From Laspinema palackyanum D2a (lineage in GTDB: Bacteria; Cyanobacteriota; Cyanobacteriia; Cyanobacteriales; Laspinemataceae), in assembly GCA_025370845.1 (NCBI GenBank), contig JAMXFF010000005.1:103134-167133 (forward strand): a stretch of 64,000 bases of DNA, given 5' to 3'. How positions within the stretch are numbered: the stretch's first letter is position 1; each line of letters starts with the position of its first letter. Made by a program: the position numbers and the translations under genes. The notes below the pieces were generated by a model. The model saw only the letters and a program-made list of their open reading frames with translations. It made no database searches and had not been told where the DNA came from. Positions 26,335 to 33,677 of the stretch are shown here, piece by piece.

Positions 26335-26406
26335 TGGGTCACCGGGGGCTCGAACCCCGAACCAACGGATTAAGAGTCCGATGCTCTACCATTGAGCTAG
26401 TGACCC
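26335..26406 (-). tRNA. tRNA-Lys (CTT)
   Basis: A 72-nt cloverleaf. Acceptor GGGTCAC/GTGACCC pairs perfectly; the D arm is AGCTCAATGGTAGAGC; the anticodon loop CTCTTAA reads CTT (codon AAG); the T arm CGGGG-TTCGAGC-CCCCG is present. The outermost anticodon-stem pair is U-U. The CCA end is not encoded. Discriminator base A. Confidence 0.93.
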
Positions 26407-26461
26407 AGATTAATCAGAATAACATAGTTTTATGGGTGAAGTCAAGAGGCCAATTCCCATC

Positions 26462-27286
26462 TTAGGCGACTGCACTGATGGGTTTGGGATGGGTTAAAAA
26501 ATCATGGTCTTTGAGGAGTTTGTAAAGATTGACATCGGTTTCGAGTAAACAAGCATGACCGCTATCGGGTAATAAGACTTGTTTGGCGTTGGGAATGGAA
26601 TAGGTTAAGCGGGTCGCTTCGGCAGCGGAGGGTAATAGCCGATCGCCGGTACTGGCGATCGCCAAGACAGGGTGACGGATGCGACTTAACTCATGGGAGT
26701 CCATTTCAAACTCTCGGAGTAAATTGACCCGCCAAGTGCTAGTCGGCTGGGGAACGGACTGCATCGCCGCTAACAAATCATTGCGTTCCGAACGGGCAAT
26801 GCGACCGAGGGCGGCTAAAAAGGGTAATAAACCCATGACCGATAAGGCGTAGATTGGGGGGGGTAACCATCCGGTCAGGTGGGAGCCAAAATGCAGCCAA
26901 GCTTGGCCCATAAAACAAGAGGCGGGATTGATTAAAATCAGGCGATCAAACAGTTCTGGGGCATCAATGGCAATTTTCAGGGCCAAGCAACCGCCAAAGG
27001 ACTCGCCACAGAGATAAACCGTATCGGGCCGACTGCGACGAAATTGCGATCGCAATAAACCCACAACTTTTTCCGTTAATTGGTCCCAAGAGGATAAATC
27101 ATGGGCAGGCATGGCTAGACATTGGATATTAAAGGCATTAGAGAGACCTTTATTAAGTTGCGAGCGCAGGAGTTGTCCGGTCCCATCCATGCCCGGTAAA
27201 TAAACAAACAACGGTAAGTCAGGTTGGAGAGTCGCGGGGGTTGAAAAATGAAACCGCTCGTTAAAATTGTGTATCAGTGAACCCAT
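26462..27286 (-). CDS. Alpha/beta hydrolase (PES-like hydrolase half)
   Basis: About 274 aa from the ATG at 27284-27286, which follows the stop of the upstream acyltransferase by 37 bp; the frame continues into that gene but without meaning. Seen: the oxyanion region FVYLPGMDGTGQLL, the nucleophile elbow YLCGESFGGCLAL, the acid in IASTGDRLLPS and the histidine in LLPDSGHACLLE. Family knowledge: plant phytyl ester synthases (PES1/PES2) combine such a hydrolase with a DAGAT-type acyltransferase in one chain; here the two are separate neighbouring genes. An acyl-ester role is inference. Confidence 0.85.
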   Translation of the reverse strand: MGSLIHNFNERFHFSTPATLQPDLPLFVYLPGMDGTGQLLRSQLNKGLSNAFNIQCLAMPAHDLSSWDQLTEKVVGLLRSQFRRSRPDTVYLCGESFGGCLALKIAIDAPELFDRLILINPASCFMGQAWLHFGSHLTGWLPPPIYALSVMGLLPFLAALGRIARSERNDLLAAMQSVPQPTSTWRVNLLREFEMDSHELSRIRHPVLAIASTGDRLLPSAAEATRLTYSIPNAKQVLLPDSGHACLLETDVNLYKLLKDHDFLTHPKPISAVA

Positions 27287-27323
27287 ATCTTTCTTCCCTA
27301 AAATTCTGCATTTTAAACCCCGT

Positions 27324-28049
27324 TTAATAACAGCCTTGGCGGAGTAAACCGGCAATTTCTTCCCGGCAGCGATCGGTAATTTCATTCACCAATCGTTTTC
27401 CCGATTTACCAGGATAGCCCTGTTTTTGTGCCGGAGTAATCCAATAGGGGCGACCGATGAGGAGATTAACGCGCCGATAAATCACCAGAGGGTGGAATCC
27501 GTCTTGTTGGAAATGAGGTTCGATGGGGTCAAAGAGACTCAACAACCGAACGGGGAGACCGGAAAGCACTTGTTCTTCCATCGAGGCGATCGCCACCGGC
27601 ACGATCGCCAATTCCGACACCTTGGCACTGAGGGCTAAATGGGCGAACCCGCGATGAAACTCCCCAACTTCTGACGGTGGGGTTAACCGGACCATTGGGG
27701 TTGCGCCTTCGGGAAAGACCCCGATCGCCGCTTGTTGTTGTAGCAACTTGCTCCCTTGACGAAAAAAGCGATGCTGTTGGGGGCCGTATGATTCTAAGAC
27801 CAAGCAGCCCAACTCTGTCACAAATTCTCGTAACAGAGGGACTTGGCCCATATAATGATGGCAGGCAAAGTGGATCGAGCGTCCTGTTCCGGCCATCAGT
27901 AAGGGGGCATCCATAAAGCTGCGATGATTGCTCACGATCAGCGCGGCACCTTCAGCGGGAATGCGATCCCGGTAGTAGATGAAGGTGCGGGTGCCAAAGG
28001 CGGTGAGAAACCCGTGGGAAATTTGCAGTGGCCTATCTTCTAAGGACAT
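27324..28049 (-). CDS. 1-acyl-glycerol-3-phosphate acyltransferase family (LPLAT) protein
   Basis: About 241 aa from the ATG at 28047-28049. The acyltransferase motif NHRSFMD (NHX4D) stands at about residue 40, and the second block is FPEGATPMV. No obvious transmembrane helix. It sits directly upstream of the alpha/beta hydrolase on the same strand. Such pairs (or fusions) make phytyl esters, acyl-plastoquinol or triacylglycerol in plastids and cyanobacteria; alternatively it could be a PlsC-like enzyme of phospholipid synthesis. The gene neighbourhood favours the first. Confidence 0.86.
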   Translation of the reverse strand: MSLEDRPLQISHGFLTAFGTRTFIYYRDRIPAEGAALIVSNHRSFMDAPLLMAGTGRSIHFACHHYMGQVPLLREFVTELGCLVLESYGPQQHRFFRQGSKLLQQQAAIGVFPEGATPMVRLTPPSEVGEFHRGFAHLALSAKVSELAIVPVAIASMEEQVLSGLPVRLLSLFDPIEPHFQQDGFHPLVIYRRVNLLIGRPYWITPAQKQGYPGKSGKRLVNEITDRCREEIAGLLRQGCY

Positions 28050-28712
28050 TTTTACAGGCGCGATCGATGAACAGCCTTGGGAAATTTCACAACTTCCCAG
28101 CAGCTTTACCTTTCTAAGAGGTTTTGTAAACAATTATAAAGTAAAAATCAGTTTGATTGGTTTCCAGGCCGCCAGTATTCGGAGCCTGAACCAGCCATTC
28201 TGGGTTCTGAAGTAACCCGCTGTGTCAGAGTGAAGGGGAAACAAAACGCTCAGGGTTTGGGGTCAGGACGCCCGGGAAATGTCTCCGGTGGCTCAACAGG
28301 GTGGGACTGGAGAACGAGGTCATTACCGGGGGTCAAGCTAGTTGGGTCCGGTGTTCTAAAACTTGAGTGAAAGACGTTATCACCCTAGGGTTTGGCGGGA
28401 TCAATCTTTCTCCTTTTTTGATAAAAAAAGGGAGGGGACGGTGGCAGTTCAAAACCGGCGATCGCCACAGAACCTATTGCCGAATCGTCCTGCGTGGGGG
28501 TGACGTTCCTGGATAATCTATAGAAAATCTTAAAAAATCTCAGCAAGAAAGGGAAACAATTTTTATAAAATCTTTATATCTTAGAGGCATACCTCCCTGG
28601 AAAACCCAGGAATCCTAGTAAAAATTTTGTGAAATGTCGAGTAGAATGGAAGTTTGCTGTCCCTCATGTTACCATCGAAATAAAAGAATGGGGGTCGTTT
28701 TTAACCGAATCC
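28050..28712. other. Divergent intergenic region (acyltransferase / metG)
   Basis: About 660 bp with no coding signal. A+T-rich from about 28500. The metG frame extends upstream to 28629 but the family starts at 28713. Confidence 0.4.
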
Positions 28713-30320
28713 ATGAACTCTAACCAGACCAGTAAGAATACATTTGCTATTACAACACCGCTTTACTATGTGAACGATTTGCCTCACATTGGCAGCGCCT
28801 ATACCACGATTGCTGCCGATGTTGTGGCGAGGTTTGAGCGACTTCGGGGGAAATCAGTCCTGCTGATTACCGGAACCGATGAACATGGGCAAAAAATAGA
28901 GCGGACCGCAGAAGCATCGGGGCGATCGCCCCAAGAACACTGCGATACAATTGCCGCCGGATTTGACCAATTATGGCAAAAAATGAACATTGCCTACGAC
29001 AGGTTTAGCCGGACCACCAATCCCCGTCATGGAGCGATCGTCAAGGAATTTTTCCAGCGCGTCTGGGACAATGATGACATTTATTTAAGCCAGCAAACAG
29101 GGTGGTACTGTGTGGCTTGCGAAGAATTTAAAGACAAACGGGAGTTGCTAGAAAACAATCACTGTCCGATGCATCCCAACCGGGAAGTGGAATGGCGCGA
29201 TGAGCAGAATTACTTTTTTCGCCTGTCCAAATACCAACCCCAACTAGAGGCCCTTTATCAAGACCGTCCTGATTTTATTCGGCCCGAAATTCGACGCAAC
29301 GAAGTTTTGAGCTTTGTCCAACAAGGACTGCAAGATTTCTCCATTTCTCGGGTGAATGTGGCTTGGGGGTTCCCGGTGCCGGTGGATCCAAAACAGACCC
29401 TTTATGTGTGGTTTGATGCCCTGTTAGGATATGTGACGGCCCTGCTAGACCCGGAGCAAGAACCGACCCTGGAGAATGCCTTATCGAAATGGTCGCCGAT
29501 TAATCTGCACTTGATTGGTAAAGATATTTTGCGCTTTCATGCAGTGTATTGGCCTGCCATGCTCATGTCGGCAGGGGTTCCCGTTTCCGGGGGAGTGTTT
29601 GGACATGGGTTTTTAACGAAAGACGGACAGAAAATTAGCAAAACTTTGGGTAATATTATCGACCCATTGGATTTAGTGGAACGGTACGGATCCGATGCGC
29701 TGCGTTACTACTTTCTGAAAGAAATTGAATTTGGACGGGACGGGGATTTTAACGAAACTCGATTTATTAATATTCTCAATGCCGATCTGGCCAACGACTT
29801 GGGGAATTTATTGAATAGGACCCTGGGCATGGTGAAAAAATATTGTCAAGGTCAGGTGCCGAAGGTCAATCCCGAGGAAATTGGCGATAAGAATGGTTTA
29901 AAAGCAGCGGGGGTAACTTTAGGCGATCGGGTCACCTGTGCTTATGAGGGCCTGCAATTTAGCCAAGGATGCGAAGAGATTCTCTCCTTGGTGCGAGGCT
30001 GTAACAAGTACATCGACGAGCAGGCACCCTGGAAACTCTATAAGCAGGGGGAACAGCAGGCGGTTGAGCAAGTGCTCTATGCTGTTTTAGAATCGGTCAG
30101 ACTCTCGGCGTACTTACTTTCTCCCATCATTCCGAATATCAGCACTGCGATTTATCAGCAACTGGGGTATTCGATTGATTTTAATGACCAAACCGCGATC
30201 GCCAGTGCGCTGAACTTTCCGACTCATTCGAGTTGGGGGATTCTGGAGAGCGATCGCGTCCTGGGAGAAGCCAAACCCGTCTTTGCTCGCCTGGAGTTGA
30301 GCAATCAGGCATCTTCATAG
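28713..30320 (+). CDS. metG: Methionyl-tRNA synthetase
   Basis: 535 aa from the ATG at 28713, where family similarity begins (TFAITTPLYYVNDLPHIGSA). Class I synthetase: HIGH motif as PHIGSAY, zinc-knuckle-type insert WYCVACEEFKDKRELLENNH with cysteines and histidine, signature LHLIGKDILRFHAVYWPAML, and KMSKS-like DGQKISKTLGN. The anticodon-binding domain follows. No C-terminal EMAP/Arc1p-like dimerisation domain is present, as in many cyanobacterial MetRS. Single gene. Confidence 0.96.
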   Translation: MNSNQTSKNTFAITTPLYYVNDLPHIGSAYTTIAADVVARFERLRGKSVLLITGTDEHGQKIERTAEASGRSPQEHCDTIAAGFDQLWQKMNIAYDRFSRTTNPRHGAIVKEFFQRVWDNDDIYLSQQTGWYCVACEEFKDKRELLENNHCPMHPNREVEWRDEQNYFFRLSKYQPQLEALYQDRPDFIRPEIRRNEVLSFVQQGLQDFSISRVNVAWGFPVPVDPKQTLYVWFDALLGYVTALLDPEQEPTLENALSKWSPINLHLIGKDILRFHAVYWPAMLMSAGVPVSGGVFGHGFLTKDGQKISKTLGNIIDPLDLVERYGSDALRYYFLKEIEFGRDGDFNETRFINILNADLANDLGNLLNRTLGMVKKYCQGQVPKVNPEEIGDKNGLKAAGVTLGDRVTCAYEGLQFSQGCEEILSLVRGCNKYIDEQAPWKLYKQGEQQAVEQVLYAVLESVRLSAYLLSPIIPNISTAIYQQLGYSIDFNDQTAIASALNFPTHSSWGILESDRVLGEAKPVFARLELSNQASS

Positions 30321-30470
30321 TCAGGCGATCGGCAATGTTGATCCAAAAACAGCGAGTAGAATTATCGAGTATCGGGGGTGGGGTTACAGAGGGGTCCCCA
30401 CCCCATTGCCAACAAAAGGATGATCGGGGCGTTAGGGCACCGTTCCGGTATATCATCAATGGCCTGATGT

Positions 30471-30487
30471 TCACCTGAGTCAGGTGA
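30471..30487. promoter_or_regulatory. 17-bp perfect palindrome TCACCTGAGTCAGGTGA
   Basis: Eight-base arms around a central G, about 77 bp before the labA-like start. It is followed by A/T-rich TCTATCATAGATAATATG, which has the look of a -10 region. Could be an operator of the labA-like gene or the end hairpin of metG; there is no T tract, which favours an operator. Confidence 0.5.
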
Positions 30488-30563
30488 CAACCGGGCGATT
30501 CCCTCTATCATAGATAATATGAAAAATCAATTTTCCGATAAAAAAAACTGAGGAATAACAACC

Positions 30564-31175
30564 ATGTTGCATCATCATCCAGAAAACAACAACATATTTA
30601 CCCCCGAACAGGTTTTAGAAAATCGCGGTCGAGTTGCCATTTTTATTGATGGCTCCAATTTGTTTTATGCCGCTTTGCAGTTGGGAATCGAAATTGACTA
30701 TACCAAGCTGCTGTGTCGCTTAACAGCCGGTTCCCGACTCCTGCGTTCTTTTTTCTATACCGGCGTCGATCGCACCAATGAAAAACAACAGGGATTTTTA
30801 TTATGGATGCGTCGCAATGGTTATCGGGTGATCTCGAAAGATTTAGTTCAGCTTCCAGATGGCTCTAAAAAAGCTAACTTGGATGTAGAAATCGCCGTGG
30901 ATATGATGGCATTAGTCGGCTCTTATGACACGGCTGTGTTAGTCAGTGGGGATGGAGACCTCGCTTATTCCGTAGATGCGGTCAGCTATCGCGGGGTAAG
31001 AGTGGAAGTGGTGAGCCTCCGTTCCATGACCAGCGATAGTTTAATTAACGTGGCCGATCGCTATATTGACCTAGAATCCATCAAGGAAGATATCCAAAAA
31101 ACTCCAAGGCAACCGAACTATACCTACCGCCCCCTTTCCAGTATTGGTATGATGGATGATGTAGAAGACCGCTAA
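30564..31175 (+). CDS. NYN domain protein, LabA-like
   Basis: A 203-aa protein of the LabA/DUF88 branch of the PIN-like NYN nucleases. Acidic residues expected of the active centre are present: VAIFIDGSNLFYAAL, KKANLDVEIAVDMMAL, and VLVSGDGDLAYSVDAV. Family knowledge: LabA of Synechococcus elongatus takes part in negative feedback of circadian-clock output (through RpaA), and related proteins may be ribonucleases. A His-rich short N-terminus precedes the domain. Next gene downstream is lptC, 39 bp away on the same strand. Whether this is the clock LabA or a paralogue (LalA) cannot be told here. Confidence 0.9.
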   Translation: MLHHHPENNNIFTPEQVLENRGRVAIFIDGSNLFYAALQLGIEIDYTKLLCRLTAGSRLLRSFFYTGVDRTNEKQQGFLLWMRRNGYRVISKDLVQLPDGSKKANLDVEIAVDMMALVGSYDTAVLVSGDGDLAYSVDAVSYRGVRVEVVSLRSMTSDSLINVADRYIDLESIKEDIQKTPRQPNYTYRPLSSIGMMDDVEDR

Positions 31176-31214
31176 ATCCTTGGGGATTCAGACATCAACA
31201 CTACCTATTTAAAA

Positions 31215-32354
31215 GTGAAAAATTCGGGTTTTTTCCTTTTGCTTTTATACGCCTTAGTAGGACTGGGTTTACCCAGTTGTGCCTTTTTTAAAAAGGGCAA
31301 TACTCCAGTTGTCACCGAGCCAGACGAAGGCCAGGAGCAAGCGTTAACATTTAACGATGTCACCCTGGAACAGGCCAATGCTGAGGGGGAAATCGTATGG
31401 AAGGTGCGATCGCCCTCCGCTCGGTATAATGATGAACAGAAAATTACCTATTTAGAGACACCAACCGGAGAACTGTTCCAGGAAGGTCAACTGGTTTATA
31501 AGATCCAGTCCAAACAGGGCCAGGTGCATGGTGACGGCTCGAAAATTGTGCTCCAGGATGAGATTGTTGCCACCGCACTCCAAAATCAAGCCGTAATCCG
31601 TGCTCAGGAATTAGAATGGTTACCCGCAGAAGATTTGCTGCTCGTTCGCAATAACGTGAAAGGCACCCATCCAGATCTGGAAATTACCGCCAATGAAGCA
31701 AGGCTAAAAAGCAAAGCCCAGCGCATGGAACTGGTAGGGAGTGTCGTTGCCACAACGCAGAAAAATCCCGCCTTACAGATGCGTTCTGAGTCGGTGGTAT
31801 GGCAGATGGAGACGGACCAAATCATCAGCGATCGCCCGGTCCAAATCGACCGTCATCTATGTGAAAAGCCCCAAGATTGTCCCGCCAGTGACAAAGCCAT
31901 TGGCGATCGCGGGGAACTGAACCTGGAAACCAATGTGGTCACCCTGGAACAACAAGTCCAGATTACCTTGAGTGAACCCCCACTCACCATCAACAGCGAC
32001 TTGATGCGCTGGAATATTGACGCTCAAAGCGTGACCAGTGAACGTCGGGTTACTATCGTCCATCCGAAGCAAACCTTGACCTTAATGGGCGATCGCGGCA
32101 CCCTGGAACTCGCATCTTCCATCATCTCTTTATTCGGGAATGTCTCTGGGGTCCGCCAGGTCCCCTCAACCGAGTTCAAAGCCGATCGCATGACTTGGGT
32201 GATTCCCACTGAAGAGTTCCAAGCCGAAGGCAATGTCTTTTATCGCCAAGTGAACCCCCCGTTTACCGTCACTGGACCCAAGGCAGTAGGCAAACTTCAG
32301 CAGCAAACTATTGTGGTAACCGGGGGTGATGTGGTCACAGATGTAGTTCCTTAG
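31215..32354 (+). CDS. lptC: LPS export ABC transporter periplasmic protein LptC
   Basis: 379 aa from a GTG at 31215. The N-terminus FFLLLLYALVGLGLPSC contains a lipobox-like LPSC, so the protein may be lipid-anchored, unlike the single-pass anchor of E. coli LptC. The remainder is a beta-jellyroll repeat pattern of LptC/OstA type (LTFNDVTLEQANAEGEIVWK, VKGTHPDLEITANEARLKSK, LTLMGDRGTLELASSIISLF, FKADRMTWVIPTEEF). It is about twice the length of proteobacterial LptC, as usual for the cyanobacterial form, probably merging LptC- and LptA-like strands of the periplasmic bridge. No lptA or lptB is adjacent. Confidence 0.88.
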   Translation: MKNSGFFLLLLYALVGLGLPSCAFFKKGNTPVVTEPDEGQEQALTFNDVTLEQANAEGEIVWKVRSPSARYNDEQKITYLETPTGELFQEGQLVYKIQSKQGQVHGDGSKIVLQDEIVATALQNQAVIRAQELEWLPAEDLLLVRNNVKGTHPDLEITANEARLKSKAQRMELVGSVVATTQKNPALQMRSESVVWQMETDQIISDRPVQIDRHLCEKPQDCPASDKAIGDRGELNLETNVVTLEQQVQITLSEPPLTINSDLMRWNIDAQSVTSERRVTIVHPKQTLTLMGDRGTLELASSIISLFGNVSGVRQVPSTEFKADRMTWVIPTEEFQAEGNVFYRQVNPPFTVTGPKAVGKLQQQTIVVTGGDVVTDVVP

Positions 32355-32646
32355 CCCATCGGTCCCCTACAGGTTATCAACCGGGTTTCTTGAAAAATCT
32401 CTGCTTGGGAATAACTTTCTATGGGCCAGAAATTGGGTTTCCCATCCCTGAGATCTAAAACTTTACCCCGTCCTAGGATACTCCGATCCAAATCCGGTGA
32501 GGGGTGAGTGGTGACATTCCCAGAAAAACTGATCCCCGGTGACCCAAACGGGTCCTTCTCTATTGAGATTTTATATTTTGTTTTCAACCTGAGCAGATGC
32601 CCTGAAAAAAGCAGAAACAGAACAAGCGGAAATGGGTCAAGGCCAT

Positions 32647-32847
32647 TTAATCCGTTAATTTTAACCATCCTCGGCGGACCGCGTAAATGAGGCGATTAAT
32701 TGAGCTTTGTTCTTCTTCGCTGAGACTCTCTTGTAAGAGGAGGGTTCTAAGATATTGTCGGTGTTCCTGGGTGAGTCGTCCTGACCAATAAATTTGAAAG
32801 AATAGTTCGGAAAGATTGCCCGGATGAATTAAGGAGAGAGTATTCAT
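32647..32847 (-). CDS. Small conserved protein, LLHAVKRGW family (paralogue C)
   Basis: 66 aa, ATG at 32845-32847. NLSELFFQIYWSGRLTQEHR, then YLRTLLLQESLSEEEQSSIN and RLIYAVRRGWLKLTD align without gaps of note to the products at 4876 and 25739. Upstream, the sequence GCCCTAAAAAAGGGTCATCTTA resembles the AAAAAGGGCATCTTAATA stretch before the 4876 gene (see findings). The gene stands alone between lptC and a long empty region. Confidence 0.75.
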   Translation of the reverse strand: MNTLSLIHPGNLSELFFQIYWSGRLTQEHRQYLRTLLLQESLSEEEQSSINRLIYAVRRGWLKLTD

Positions 32848-33677
32848 AATTGAAGAGGTTAAATTAGGGATGGTCTATTCTAAGATGACCCTTTTTTAGG
32901 GCTTTGACTGCGATCGCATCCCTGATGATTAAGTGATATGGATCGGTCTATTGGGTGATTTGCATCCGATGCTCCCCGGGAACAGATTCGGAGCAAAACT
33001 ATCAGCGGGGATTTTCTGCCCCCCTCAATTTGGCTCAAATTTTTCAGGAGTAGAGATTAGAGGGAGAATTTGAGAGGGGGTAAAATTTTAATAATTAAAT
33101 TGTACAGGAGAAATTCAGGCCAAATAGTGAGCGATCGCCGGTTAACTATGAACCCGAGAACCCTTAAAAAGTAAAAAGGCACAGTGCCCAAAGTAAAGTA
33201 ACGAAGTGATGGAATATTAGCATCAAGTTGGCCTGGAGCAAAACAGAGCCGCGATCGGGACCCTATTAAAGCCTGGGAGTAACGGGCAGAATGAGTCAGT
33301 CAAATCGAGGATTCACCCGGAGTCGAGAAGGGGGGAAATTTTCTGCGAGGGAGAATTCAAGTTTGTTAACCTGAATAGAGGGAGTCTCAATGAATTGAAC
33401 AATTCCCCAACGGAGTGGGAGCATCTTGCACCGGATCAACAGTAGAGAGCAAGATGCTCCCACGGATCAATTCTCGGGTCAGACTGCGGCAAGAAGTGCT
33501 ATAGAATGATCGGAATTCTATTACCTAAATCGGCTATCATAAGCTTGAAGGGGGCGGTTTAAACCCGGCGATGCACTTGACTATCCGCCCACTCCAGTCT
33601 GGCGGCTTTCATCGCTAGTTCTCGTCAGTTAGCGTTTGTTTTTTCAACTCCCCACTCACCCCTTGAATCGAAAACTT
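32848..33677. other. Long gene-free region
   Basis: About 830 bp with no supported gene. Besides the inverted repeat at 33415-33463 I see only A/T-rich leader DNA of the small gene on its left. Confidence 0.4.
33415..33463. repeat. 15-bp inverted repeat, 19-base spacer
   Basis: GTGGGAGCATCTTGC (33415-33429) and its exact complement GCAAGATGCTCCCAC (33449-33463). No adjoining T tract. This kind of sequence recurs between genes in filamentous cyanobacteria. Confidence 0.75.
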
